Below, piece by piece: positions 26,658-34,393 of a stretch of DNA of 64,000 nucleotides (positions within the stretch are counted from its first letter, which is position 1; each line of letters starts with the position of its first letter). Made by a program: the position numbers and the translations under genes. This DNA is from Pseudonocardia sp. C8 (lineage in GTDB: Bacteria; Actinomycetota; Actinomycetes; Mycobacteriales; Pseudonocardiaceae): positions 4,303,501 through 4,367,500 of the forward strand of contig NZ_JACMTR010000002.1 in assembly GCF_014267175.1 (NCBI RefSeq), written 5' to 3'. The notes beneath the pieces are model-generated. The model searched no databases and was not told the origin of the DNA. It was given only the letters and a program-made list of their open reading frames with translations.

Positions 26658-27353
26658 TCAGACCCCGGCGGCCTTCCGGTAGAGCGCAACCGCTTCCAGC
26701 TGCGAACCGACCTCGAGCTTGGTGAGGACCGCCCGGATCTGGGTGCGGACGGTCGCCAGCGACACCACGAAGTGGTCGGCGACGGCCTGGGCGCGCTTCC
26801 CGCCGGCCAGCAGGGCCAGCACCTCGCGCTCCCGCTGGGTGAGCTTGGAGAGCTTCGCGTGCAGGTCGTGGCGCTCGCGCTCGCGGTCGCGGAACAGCTT
26901 GATGAGCTGCTCCCGGCGGCCCGGCGGCATCACCGAACGCCCCACCCGTGCCTCGCGGATCGCGTTGAGCAGGGCCGGGAACGGCGCGTTCTTCGGGACG
27001 AACACGAACCCGCCGGCCTCCAGCGCCGCGCCGACCCGGCCGGCGTCCGAGCTCCCGGACAGGACCACGACCCGCCAGCCGATCTCGACCAGCGGGCCGA
27101 CCAGCCGGGAGCCGTCGATCCGGTGACCCTCCGGGTCCCGCCCGAGGTCCAGGTCGAGCACGATCAGCCCCGGCCCGGTGCGGCGGGCGTGCTCGAGCAC
27201 GCCGGCGGCCGTGCGGACCGGCAGGAAGGTGGCGTCCTCACCCTCGACGCGCAGGTTCAGCGCGAGGGCCGAGCCGACCAGCTCGTGGTCGTCGACGATC
27301 AGGATCGGGCTCGCGGTGGCCATCGGCGAGGCCACTCCCGGGGATCGCGACAT
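26658..27353 (-). CDS. LuxR/NarL-type response regulator
   Basis: A 231-residue regulator. The receiver domain has the acidic pocket ILIVDDHELVGSALAL, phosphoacceptor Asp in LIVLDLDLGRD and Lys in FVFVPKNAPFP. The C-terminal LuxR helix-turn-helix reads LTQREREVLALLAGGKRAQA, then ADHFVVSLATVRTQIRAVL. It should bind promoters when phosphorylated by the adjacent kinase. ATG 27353 lies 5 nt after AAGGTG; a TAAGGT -10-like element overlaps this, so a leaderless start is possible. ATG 27323 (MATASPILIVDD) is an alternative start. Nothing nearby reveals its targets. Confidence 0.88.
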   Translation of the reverse strand: MSRSPGVASPMATASPILIVDDHELVGSALALNLRVEGEDATFLPVRTAAGVLEHARRTGPGLIVLDLDLGRDPEGHRIDGSRLVGPLVEIGWRVVVLSGSSDAGRVGAALEAGGFVFVPKNAPFPALLNAIREARVGRSVMPPGRREQLIKLFRDRERERHDLHAKLSKLTQREREVLALLAGGKRAQAVADHFVVSLATVRTQIRAVLTKLEVGSQLEAVALYRKAAGV

Positions 27354-27367
27354 ACGGACACCTTAGA

Positions 27368-27400
27368 ACCGGCCGGTGGTCCGTCGTTCCACCGACCGGT
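27368..27400 (-). terminator. Hairpin between the DUF5130 gene and the response regulator
   Basis: ACCGGCCGGTGG (27368-27379) pairs with CCACCGACCGGT (27389-27400) at 11 of 12 positions around a 9-nt loop. It lies 52 nt beyond the DUF5130 stop and just before the response regulator, so it probably separates the two minus-strand transcription units. Confidence 0.5.
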
Positions 27401-27451
27401 CCAGCCCGCGTCCGCCATCCGGCCGTGGGCCGGTGACGGGGAGAGGGCGGT

Positions 27452-27931
27452 TCAGCCCCGGGTGCCGGCCTGGTCGGCCAGCATCCGCAGGCCGGAGAGC
27501 AGCCCGCCGAACAGGTCCCCCTCCTTGAAGGAGGCGACCATGCTCATGAGCGCGAGCTTCGCGCCCCGGTCCGGGAGGCGGACCTTCGCCTCCGCACCGG
27601 TGACGATCTCCAGCCGGCGCTGCTCCGGGCTGACCGCGACGAGGACGGCCTCGTCGTGGCCGTCGACCCGGCCGTGCAGTTCGACCGCGGTCGCCCGCGC
27701 GTCCGTACCCAGGTCGCCCAGGTACAGCGCGAACCGCAGCCCGGTCTCCCGGCTGGTGAGGGTCAGCGCGTCGTCCAGCCGGGCGAGCTGCACCGGCGTG
27801 AACGGATGGTCGGACTGCTTGGGCTCGTGGAACTCCTCGGCCACCGACAGCCGGCCCGAGTTCGTCACGACCGCGCCCTCGGGCAGCTCGTCCTCGTTGC
27901 CCTCGAAGACGGCGACGCTACCACCGGCCAC
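27452..27931 (-). CDS. DUF5130 / TPM-like domain protein
   Basis: A 159-residue protein. Start GTG 27931 is set by GGAGG 5 nt upstream; the longer upstream frame overlaps the preceding gene and is not needed. The sequence includes FTPVQLARLDDALTLTSRET, LRFALYLGDLG and the strand LEIVTGAEAKVRLPDRGAKL, characteristic of DUF5130, related to TPM domains. Function is unknown, but in mycobacteria this family sits beside the ctaJ cytochrome oxidase subunit gene, as here. It overlaps the CtaJ-like gene by 14 bp, so the two are translationally linked. Confidence 0.75.
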   Translation of the reverse strand: MAGGSVAVFEGNEDELPEGAVVTNSGRLSVAEEFHEPKQSDHPFTPVQLARLDDALTLTSRETGLRFALYLGDLGTDARATAVELHGRVDGHDEAVLVAVSPEQRRLEIVTGAEAKVRLPDRGAKLALMSMVASFKEGDLFGGLLSGLRMLADQAGTRG

Positions 27932-28154
27932 CGGTACCTCCTCGCTCGTCGCTGCCGCCGACCGGGGCGTGCGGCGCGTGGTGGCCGGCGCCGGCCGGGT
28001 TGGCGATCCAGAACAGGGGCTCGTACGGCCACGGCTCACCCGCCTCGTGGCGGGGGCGGCCGCTCCGGTTGCGCACCGCGATCCCGATCCAGATCGCGAG
28101 GTACAGCACCACCGGCGCGACCACGAACACCAGCAGGGTTTCGACGACGGTCAC
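27918..28154 (-). CDS. Small membrane protein resembling aa3-type cytochrome oxidase subunit CtaJ
   Basis: A 78-residue protein with one N-terminal membrane helix (VETLLVFVVAPVVLYLAIWI), a basic stretch and a Trp/Pro-containing cytoplasmic tail, GEPWPYEPLFWIANPAG. Size, topology and the PW..EP.FW motif fit CtaJ, an accessory subunit of the actinobacterial cytochrome bcc-aa3 supercomplex. The identification rests on this resemblance and on the adjoining DUF5130 gene. GTG 28154 has no Shine-Dalgarno, but TAGGTT lies 8 nt before it, so a leaderless mRNA is possible. Confidence 0.6.
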   Translation of the reverse strand: MTVVETLLVFVVAPVVLYLAIWIGIAVRNRSGRPRHEAGEPWPYEPLFWIANPAGAGHHAPHAPVGGSDERGGTGGRW

Positions 28155-28165
28155 GGGATGAGAAC

Positions 28166-29596
28166 CTATCCGATCGCTCCGCCCGGCACGTGCTCAGGTG
28201 TCCGATCCGACAGGCGCCCGGACCGGATCGCGCGCAGCAGCGCGTCGTGGTCGGCCTCGGTCTGGTCGGCGTAGGCCCTGGCGAACGTGCAGAGGGCGTC
28301 GGCGACCTTGCCGCCCCGGCCGACGTACCCGGCGATCATGGAGGCCCCGGACGTCCGCGCGTGTCCCTTGGCCAGCAGTTTCCCGCAGACGTCGGCGTAG
28401 TCGGCCAGGGCGGGCGCGTCCAGCTTGTCCGGGACGATGGCGCCCTTCATGTCGCGGAACTGGCGGACGTAGTACTGGCGGCCGTTGACCGTCGTCCAGC
28501 CGAGCAGCGGGTCGGAGACGGTCTGCAACGCCTGCTGGTACTCGACGACCCGCTGGCCCTGGTGGGCGTGCCAGGCCTCGTCGCCGTGCACGTACGGCGC
28601 GATCACGGACCGGCGGGCCTGCTTGAGCTGCAGGAACAGCACGTCGTCCGGGCTGGATCCCTCGCAGAGCACCAGGTAGGCGCGCAGGCCGACCGAACCG
28701 ACGCCGACGACCTTGTGGGCGACGTCGGTGGCGTGGTAGCCGCCGAGGATCCGGGCCCAGTGCGGCGGCAGCGTGGCGAGGTAGTCGTCGAGGGCGGCCA
28801 GGATCCGCTCGGTGTGTTCCTCGTCCGGGTGGGTGATCAGCGGCGGCTCGGTGACGATCCGGCGCTCGCCGCCGTCGTCGGTGACGAACCGGGGCAGCGC
28901 GCGGTCGCTGGTCCGGCTGCGGGCCCGCTCGGCCGCCTTGTCGATCGCGTGGCGGGACTTCGCGTGGCCGGCGTCGGAGCGGAGCGCGTCGACGTCCATG
29001 ATGTCGAACGACCGGGCCAGCAACGGCTGCTCGGCCAGCGTCCGCAGGTGCTCGGCGTAGGCGTGCACGCAGCGGGTGACGGCCTCCGCGCACTGCCGCT
29101 CCCCCGCGCCGGAGTCCCTGCCGGCGACCCAGGTGGAGGCGACGAGCCGGCGCAGGTCCCACTCCCAGGCGCCGGGGTGGGCCTCGTCGAAGTCGTTGAG
29201 GTCGAAGACGAGCTCGCGCTCCGGGGACGCGTAGAACCCGAAGTTCCCGAGGTGCGCGTCACCGCAGATCACCGGGCGGATCCCGGTCGCGGTCAGCACC
29301 GCGAAGTCGGCGGCGTGCAGGGCCGCCGCACCCCGAAGGAACGCGTGCGGGGAGGCGCTCATCCGCTGGATCCGCAGCGGCACGAGCTCGGGCACCCGGC
29401 CGGCGTTCGTCAGCTCGACGAGATCGATCGGGTCGACCCGCCGCAACGCCGACGACCAGGACGCCAGCCGCGACCGGGGTGCGGACCGCCGCAGGTCCTT
29501 ACCGATCCGGTACCGCTCCTCCCGCGGTGTGGAGCGGCGGTGCAGCGAGCCGAACGAGTCCCGGTCCGACCCGGCGAGCACGAGGTGCGAGGTCAC
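28166..29596 (-). CDS. DUF2252 family protein
   Basis: A 476-residue protein of the DUF2252 family, which has a kinase-like fold by motif. SPHAFLRGAAALHAAD, the catalytic-loop-like VICGDAHLGNFGFYASPE, FDLNDFDEAHPGAWEWDLRR with a DFD metal site, and VGVGSVGLRAYLVLCEG all resemble phosphotransferase motifs. The substrate is unknown. GTG 29596 is the first start compatible with family sequence; no strong ribosome-binding site is seen, so the N-terminus may be shorter. It ends 11 nt before the CtaJ-like start codon region, on the same strand. Confidence 0.82.
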   Translation of the reverse strand: MTSHLVLAGSDRDSFGSLHRRSTPREERYRIGKDLRRSAPRSRLASWSSALRRVDPIDLVELTNAGRVPELVPLRIQRMSASPHAFLRGAAALHAADFAVLTATGIRPVICGDAHLGNFGFYASPERELVFDLNDFDEAHPGAWEWDLRRLVASTWVAGRDSGAGERQCAEAVTRCVHAYAEHLRTLAEQPLLARSFDIMDVDALRSDAGHAKSRHAIDKAAERARSRTSDRALPRFVTDDGGERRIVTEPPLITHPDEEHTERILAALDDYLATLPPHWARILGGYHATDVAHKVVGVGSVGLRAYLVLCEGSSPDDVLFLQLKQARRSVIAPYVHGDEAWHAHQGQRVVEYQQALQTVSDPLLGWTTVNGRQYYVRQFRDMKGAIVPDKLDAPALADYADVCGKLLAKGHARTSGASMIAGYVGRGGKVADALCTFARAYADQTEADHDALLRAIRSGRLSDRTPEHVPGGAIG

Positions 29597-29661
29597 GCCC
29601 GCGTTTCTACACCCACGCGGTGCCGATGCGCGCTCCGCGAAGCTCCGCGCTCGCGGCGCTT

Positions 29662-31011
29662 TCAGGCGTTCCGGCGACCGAGGGCGCGGTAGGCCCATCC
29701 CGCCGCCTCCCAGGCCTCCCGGTCGAGTGCGTTGCGCCCGTCGAGCACCCGCCGGGTCCGCACGACCTTCCCGAACGTCGCCGGGTCGAGCTCGCGGTAC
29801 TGCCGCCACTCGGTCAGCAGCAGCACCACGTCGGCGTTCTCCGCGGCCTCCTCCGGCGACGCGACGAAGTCGAGCTGGCCCCAGTGCTTGCGCACGTTGT
29901 CGCCGGCCGCCGGGTCGGTGACCCGCACGTCGGCGCCCTGCAGCTGCAGCTGGGCGGCCACGTTCAGCGCCGGCGAGTCCCGGATGTCGTCCGAGTCCGG
30001 TTTGAACGCCGCCCCGAGCACCGCGATCCGCTTGCCGAGCAGCGAGCCGTCGCACACCTGCCGGGCGAGCTCCACCATCCGGATCCGGCGCCGCATGTTG
30101 ATGTTGTCGACCTCGCGCAGGAAGGTCAGCGCCTGGTCGGCGCCCAGCTCACCGGCCCGCGCCATGAACGCCCGGATGTCCTTGGGCAGGCAGCCCCCGC
30201 CGAACCCGAGGCCGGCGTTGAGGAACTTGCGGCCGATCCGGTCGTCGTGCCCGATCGCGTCGGCCAGCTGCTTGACGTCCGCGCCGGTCGCCTCGCACAG
30301 CTCCGCCATCGCGTTGATGAACGAGATCTTCGTGGCCAGGAACGAGTTCGCCGCGGTCTTCACCATCTCCGCGGTCGCGTAGTCGGTGACGACCTTCGGG
30401 GTGCCCTCGGCGACGATCGTCGCGTACACCCGGTCCAGCAGCGCCTCCGCGTCGACCGTCCCGTCGAGTCCCGACAGCGCGGGGACCCCGTAGACCAGCC
30501 GGTCCGGGTGCAGCGTGTCCTGCACGGCGTAGCCCTCGCGCAGGAACTCCGGGTTCCACGCCAGCGCCGCCCCGGGCACCCGCTCGGCGACCCGCTCGGC
30601 CAGCCGCGCCGCGGTCCCCACCGGGACCGTGGACTTGCCGACCAGGAGCTCCCCCGGGCCGAGCACGTCCAGCAGCGACGACGTCGCCGCCTCCACGTAG
30701 GTCAGGTCGGCCGCGTACTCGCCGCGGCGCTGCGGGGTGCCGACGCACAGGAAGTGCACCGCGGCACCGGTCGCCGCCGCGATGTCGGTGGTGAAGGTGA
30801 GGCGCCCCGAGTCGAGGGCGCGGCGCAGCAGGTCGGAGAACCCGGGCTCGAAGAACGGCACCCGGCCGGCGGCGAGGAACTCGACCTTCTCGGCGTCGGT
30901 GTCGACGCCCACGACCTCGTGGCCCAGCTCGGCCATCGACGCCGCGTGCACGGCGCCGAGGTAGCCGCAGCCGACGACCGAGATCCGTAACGGCGGGGTG
31001 CGCTCCGACAT
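29662..31011 (-). CDS. ugd: UDP-glucose 6-dehydrogenase
   Basis: A 449-residue enzyme oxidising UDP-glucose to UDP-glucuronate with two NAD+. The N-terminal Rossmann motif is ISVVGCGYLGAVHA, followed by LCVGTPQRRG, VGKSTVPVGTA and NPEFLREGYAVQD. The catalytic Cys lies in GFGGGCLPKDIRAF, with the substrate Lys in ATKISFINAMAEL. Its product feeds glucuronate-containing surface polysaccharides. Nine nt separate it from rmlC upstream in the same operon, tying it to nucleotide-sugar supply. ATG 31011 is the natural start. Confidence 0.93.
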   Translation of the reverse strand: MSERTPPLRISVVGCGYLGAVHAASMAELGHEVVGVDTDAEKVEFLAAGRVPFFEPGFSDLLRRALDSGRLTFTTDIAAATGAAVHFLCVGTPQRRGEYAADLTYVEAATSSLLDVLGPGELLVGKSTVPVGTAARLAERVAERVPGAALAWNPEFLREGYAVQDTLHPDRLVYGVPALSGLDGTVDAEALLDRVYATIVAEGTPKVVTDYATAEMVKTAANSFLATKISFINAMAELCEATGADVKQLADAIGHDDRIGRKFLNAGLGFGGGCLPKDIRAFMARAGELGADQALTFLREVDNINMRRRIRMVELARQVCDGSLLGKRIAVLGAAFKPDSDDIRDSPALNVAAQLQLQGADVRVTDPAAGDNVRKHWGQLDFVASPEEAAENADVVLLLTEWRQYRELDPATFGKVVRTRRVLDGRNALDREAWEAAGWAYRALGRRNA

Positions 31012-31020
31012 GGGCGGAGA

Positions 31021-31626
31021 CTAACCGCCGGCCCGGAGCTGCGCGTACCGGGCGTCGCAGGCTTTGCGCGTGGGTAACAGCCCGGTGTCCAGCGCGTGCG
31101 CCACGGTCACGGCGTCGCGGTCCTTCGCCGACAGCACCGGCTCCAGCCCCTCGGCCCACGGCAGGGCGAGGTCCGGGTCGAGCGGGGAGACGCCGTGCTC
31201 GGCGGCCGGGTCGTAGGGGGTCGAGCACAGGTACCCGACCACCGCGCGGTCGGTGAGGGCCTGGAAGGCGTGCCCGAGGCCCTCGGCCAGGTAGACGGCC
31301 CGCGGGTGCGCGGCGTCGAGCTCGACGACCTCGTGCCGGCCGAACGTCGGCGACCCCACCCGCAGGTCCACGACCACGTCCCGGACCGCGCCCGCCGCGA
31401 CGTAGAGGTACTTGGCCTGCCCGGGTGGCACGTCGGCGAAGTGCACCCCGCGGATCACGCCGCGCCGGCTCACCGACTGGTTGGTCTGGGCGACCTGCAG
31501 GTCGAACCCGAGCGCCGCGCGGAACGCCGGGCCCTGGAACGGCGCGGTGAACGAGCCCCGGTCGTCGGGGAACGTGGTGGGCTCGAACAGCCAGGCGCCG
31601 TCGATGCCGAGCTCGGTCGCCTTCAC
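31021..31626 (-). CDS. rmlC: dTDP-4-dehydrorhamnose 3,5-epimerase
   Basis: A 201-residue cupin-fold epimerase, third step of dTDP-L-rhamnose synthesis. It shows the usual FEPTTFPDDRGSFTAPF opening, QTNQSVSRRGVIRGVHFADV with the catalytic His, LYVAAGAVRDVVVDLRVGSP and YLAEGLGHAFQAL. GTG 31626 overlaps the rmlB stop by 4 nt (GTGA). It is distinct from the second RmlC-like gene at 47616-48185. Confidence 0.92.
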   Translation of the reverse strand: MKATELGIDGAWLFEPTTFPDDRGSFTAPFQGPAFRAALGFDLQVAQTNQSVSRRGVIRGVHFADVPPGQAKYLYVAAGAVRDVVVDLRVGSPTFGRHEVVELDAAHPRAVYLAEGLGHAFQALTDRAVVGYLCSTPYDPAAEHGVSPLDPDLALPWAEGLEPVLSAKDRDAVTVAHALDTGLLPTRKACDARYAQLRAGG

Positions 31627-32582
31627 GCCCACCAGCTCCGGTGCTCCCGGTACCAGGCCACGGTGTCGGCCAGGCCCTGCTCGAACGGGACACGCGGGGC
31701 GTACCCCAGCTCGTCGCGGATCTTCGACCAGTCCACCGAGTACCGGCGGTCGTGGCCCTTGCGGTCCGGGACGTGCTCGACGCGGGACCAGTCGGCGCCG
31801 ACCGCGGCCAGCAGCCGCCCGGTCAGCTCGCGGTTGGTCAGCTCGGTCCCGCCGCCGATGTTGTAGATCTCCCCGGCCCGCCCCTTCGCCGCGACCAGCG
31901 CGATCCCGTGGCAGTGGTCGTCGACGTGCAGCCAGTCGCGGACGTTGCCGCCGTCGCCGTAGAGCGGCACCCTCCCGCCGTCGAGCAGCCGGGTGACGAA
32001 CAGCGGGATCACCTTCTCCGGGTACTGGTAGGGGCCGTAGTTGTTCGAGCAGCGGGTGATCACCACGTCCAGCCCGTGGGTGCGGTGGTAGCTGCGCGCC
32101 AGCAGGTCGCTGCCGGCCTTCGCGGCGCTGTAGGGCGAGTTCGGTTCCAGCGGGTGGTCCTCGGGCCACGAGCCGTCCTCGACGGAGCCGTACACCTCGT
32201 CCGTCGAGACGTGCACGAACCGGCCCACGCGTGCGTCCACAGCGGCCTGCAGCAGCACCTGGGTCCCGACCACGTTGGTGGTCACGAAGTCCGCCGCCCC
32301 GGCGATCGAGCGGTCCACGTGGGTCTCCGCCGCGAAGTGCACGACCAGGTCCGCGCCGGGCAGCACCTCGGCGACCCGCCGCGGGTCCCGGATGTCACCG
32401 CGTTCGACGCGCAGCCGCGGCGAGTCCGCGACCGGCGCGAGGTTCTCGGCCCGCCCGGCGTAGGTGAAGGCGTCGAGCACGACGACCTCGGCGGTGTCGT
32501 ACCCCGGGTAGCCCTGCCCGAGCAGGGTGCGCACGAAGTGCGAGCCGATGAACCCGGCTCCCCCGGTGACCACGATCCGCAC
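31623..32582 (-). CDS. rmlB: dTDP-glucose 4,6-dehydratase
   Basis: A 319-residue extended SDR enzyme converting dTDP-glucose to the 4-keto-6-deoxy intermediate. Motifs are RIVVTGGAGFIGSHFVRTLL for NAD binding, STDEVYGS for the catalytic Thr-Asp-Glu, and YSAAKAGSDLLARSYHRTHG for YxxxK. GTG 32582 is chosen over the upstream ATG 32597 because that ATG lies within a perfect Shine-Dalgarno stretch (AAGGAGGT) placed 4 nt before the GTG. It is divergent from rmlD across 71 bp that must hold both promoters. Confidence 0.93.
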   Translation of the reverse strand: MRIVVTGGAGFIGSHFVRTLLGQGYPGYDTAEVVVLDAFTYAGRAENLAPVADSPRLRVERGDIRDPRRVAEVLPGADLVVHFAAETHVDRSIAGAADFVTTNVVGTQVLLQAAVDARVGRFVHVSTDEVYGSVEDGSWPEDHPLEPNSPYSAAKAGSDLLARSYHRTHGLDVVITRCSNNYGPYQYPEKVIPLFVTRLLDGGRVPLYGDGGNVRDWLHVDDHCHGIALVAAKGRAGEIYNIGGGTELTNRELTGRLLAAVGADWSRVEHVPDRKGHDRRYSVDWSKIRDELGYAPRVPFEQGLADTVAWYREHRSWWA

Positions 32583-32653
32583 CCGGACCTCCTTCATCCC
32601 GCGTCCGGCCAGCGTGTCAGAGTCGGCGGGTCGGACGACGAGGAGGTGGGCAC

Positions 32654-33490
32654 GTGCGCGCCTGCGTGCTGGGGGCCCGGGGGCAGCTCGGGCGGGCGCT
32701 GGTCGCGGCCCTGCCGGACGCGGTGGCGCTGGGCCGGGACGACCTCGACGTCGGCGACCCCGACGCCGTCGCCGCGCACGACTTCTCCCGGTACGACGTG
32801 GTGTTCAACGCGGCCGCCTACACCGCCGTCGACCGGGCCGAGACCGAGCCTGCCGCCGCCTGGCGGGTGAACGCGCTCGGTCCCGCGCACCTCGCCGCCG
32901 CGGCCGCCCGGCACGGCGTGACGCTGGTGCACGTCTCCACCGAGTACGTCTTCGACGGCACCGTGCCCGGCCCGATGCCCGAGGACACCCCGCTCGCGCC
33001 GCTCGGCGTGTACGGCGCCTCGAAGGCCGCCGGCGAGCTGGCGGTGCGGGCCGCGCCCCGGCACCTGGTCGCCCGCACCAGCTGGGTGGTCGGCGACGGC
33101 GGCAACTTCGTCGCGACGATGGCCCGGCTCGCCCGCGACGGGGCCTGCCCGGCCGTCGTCGACGACCAGGTGGGCCGTCCGACGTTCGCCGGTGACCTCG
33201 CCGCCGCGCTGGTCGCCCTCGCCGGCCGCGGGGAGACCGGCACCGTCCACGTGACCAACGACGGCGAACCGGTCAGCTGGTACGGCCTGGCCACCGAGGT
33301 GTTCGCGCACTGCGGCCGCGACCCGGGTGACGTCCGGCCGGTCACGACCACCGAGTACGCCGCCGACAAGGCGCACCTGGCCCGCCGGCCCGCGAACTCG
33401 GTGCTGGACCTGAGCCGGCTGACCCTGTCCGGGGTGGCGATGCCGCCGTGGCGGGACGCGCTCGCCCGGCACCTGGGGGCGGCCCGGTGA
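32654..33490 (+). CDS. rmlD: dTDP-4-dehydrorhamnose reductase
   Basis: A 278-residue SDR reductase catalysing the final step to dTDP-L-rhamnose. It has RACVLGARGQLGRALVAAL, FNAAAYTAVDRAETEP, VSTEYVFDGTVPGPMPEDT and YGASKAAGELAVR with the YxxxK pair. GTG 32654 has AGGAGG 7 nt upstream. Its stop overlaps the rmlA start (GTGA). Confidence 0.93.
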   Translation: MRACVLGARGQLGRALVAALPDAVALGRDDLDVGDPDAVAAHDFSRYDVVFNAAAYTAVDRAETEPAAAWRVNALGPAHLAAAAARHGVTLVHVSTEYVFDGTVPGPMPEDTPLAPLGVYGASKAAGELAVRAAPRHLVARTSWVVGDGGNFVATMARLARDGACPAVVDDQVGRPTFAGDLAAALVALAGRGETGTVHVTNDGEPVSWYGLATEVFAHCGRDPGDVRPVTTTEYAADKAHLARRPANSVLDLSRLTLSGVAMPPWRDALARHLGAAR

Positions 33491-34380
33491 AGGGCATCGT
33501 CCTCGCCGGCGGCACCGGCAGCAGGCTGTTCCCGCTGACCCGGGCGGTGTCCAAGCAGCTGCTGCCGGTCTACGACAAACCGATGATCTACCACCCGCTG
33601 ACGACGCTGATGCTGGCCGGCATCCGGGAGATCCTGCTGATCTCCACCCCGCACGACCTGCCCGGCTTCCAGCGCCTCCTCGGCGACGGCTCCGACCTCG
33701 GCCTGCAGCTGACCTACGCGGCCCAGGAGCAGCCGCGCGGGCTGGCCGAGGCGTTCGTCATCGGCGCCGACCACGTCCGCGGCGGCCCGTCGGCGCTCGT
33801 GCTGGGCGACAACATCTTCCACGGCGCCTCGTTCGGTGACCTGCTCCGCCGCCAGGTCGCCCGGGTCGCCTCCGGTGACGCCGGCTGCGTGCTGTTCGGC
33901 TACCCCGTCCGCGACCCCGAACGCTACGGCGTCGGCGAGGCCGACGACGACGGGAAGCTGATCTCCATCGAGGAGAAGCCCGCGCACCCCCGCTCCGACC
34001 GGGCCATCACCGGCCTCTACCTCTACGACGACCAGGTCGCCGACATCGCCGCGAAGATCGAGCCGTCGGCCCGCGGCGAGCTCGAGATCACCGACGTGAA
34101 CCGCGCCTACCTGGAGCAGGGCCGCGCCCGGCTGCAGGACCTCGGCCGCGGGTTCGCCTGGCTCGACACCGGCACCCACGAGTCGCTCATGGAGGCCGGC
34201 CAGTACGTCCGCGTCCTGGAGAACCGCCAGGGCGTGCGGATCGCCTGCGTCGAGGAGGTCGCCCTGCGGATGGGGTTCATCGACGCCGACGCCTGCCATG
34301 CGCTCGGCGCGCGGCAGGCGGGCTCCGGCTACGGCGAGTACGTCATGCAGGTGGCCGATCAGTTCCGCCGCCCGCGCTGA
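33487..34380 (+). CDS. rmlA: Glucose-1-phosphate thymidylyltransferase
   Basis: A 297-residue nucleotidyltransferase making dTDP-glucose from glucose 1-phosphate and dTTP. The N-terminal signature is KGIVLAGGTGSRLFPLTRAV with VSKQLLPVYDKPMIYHPL; LVLGDNIFHGASF holds the metal Asp; ISIEEKPAHPRSD and WLDTGTHESLMEAGQY complete the active site. The length is normal. It starts at GTG 33487, overlapping rmlD by 4 nt. Confidence 0.95.
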   Translation: MKGIVLAGGTGSRLFPLTRAVSKQLLPVYDKPMIYHPLTTLMLAGIREILLISTPHDLPGFQRLLGDGSDLGLQLTYAAQEQPRGLAEAFVIGADHVRGGPSALVLGDNIFHGASFGDLLRRQVARVASGDAGCVLFGYPVRDPERYGVGEADDDGKLISIEEKPAHPRSDRAITGLYLYDDQVADIAAKIEPSARGELEITDVNRAYLEQGRARLQDLGRGFAWLDTGTHESLMEAGQYVRVLENRQGVRIACVEEVALRMGFIDADACHALGARQAGSGYGEYVMQVADQFRRPR

Positions 34381-34393
34381 CAGGGTGAGTGCC

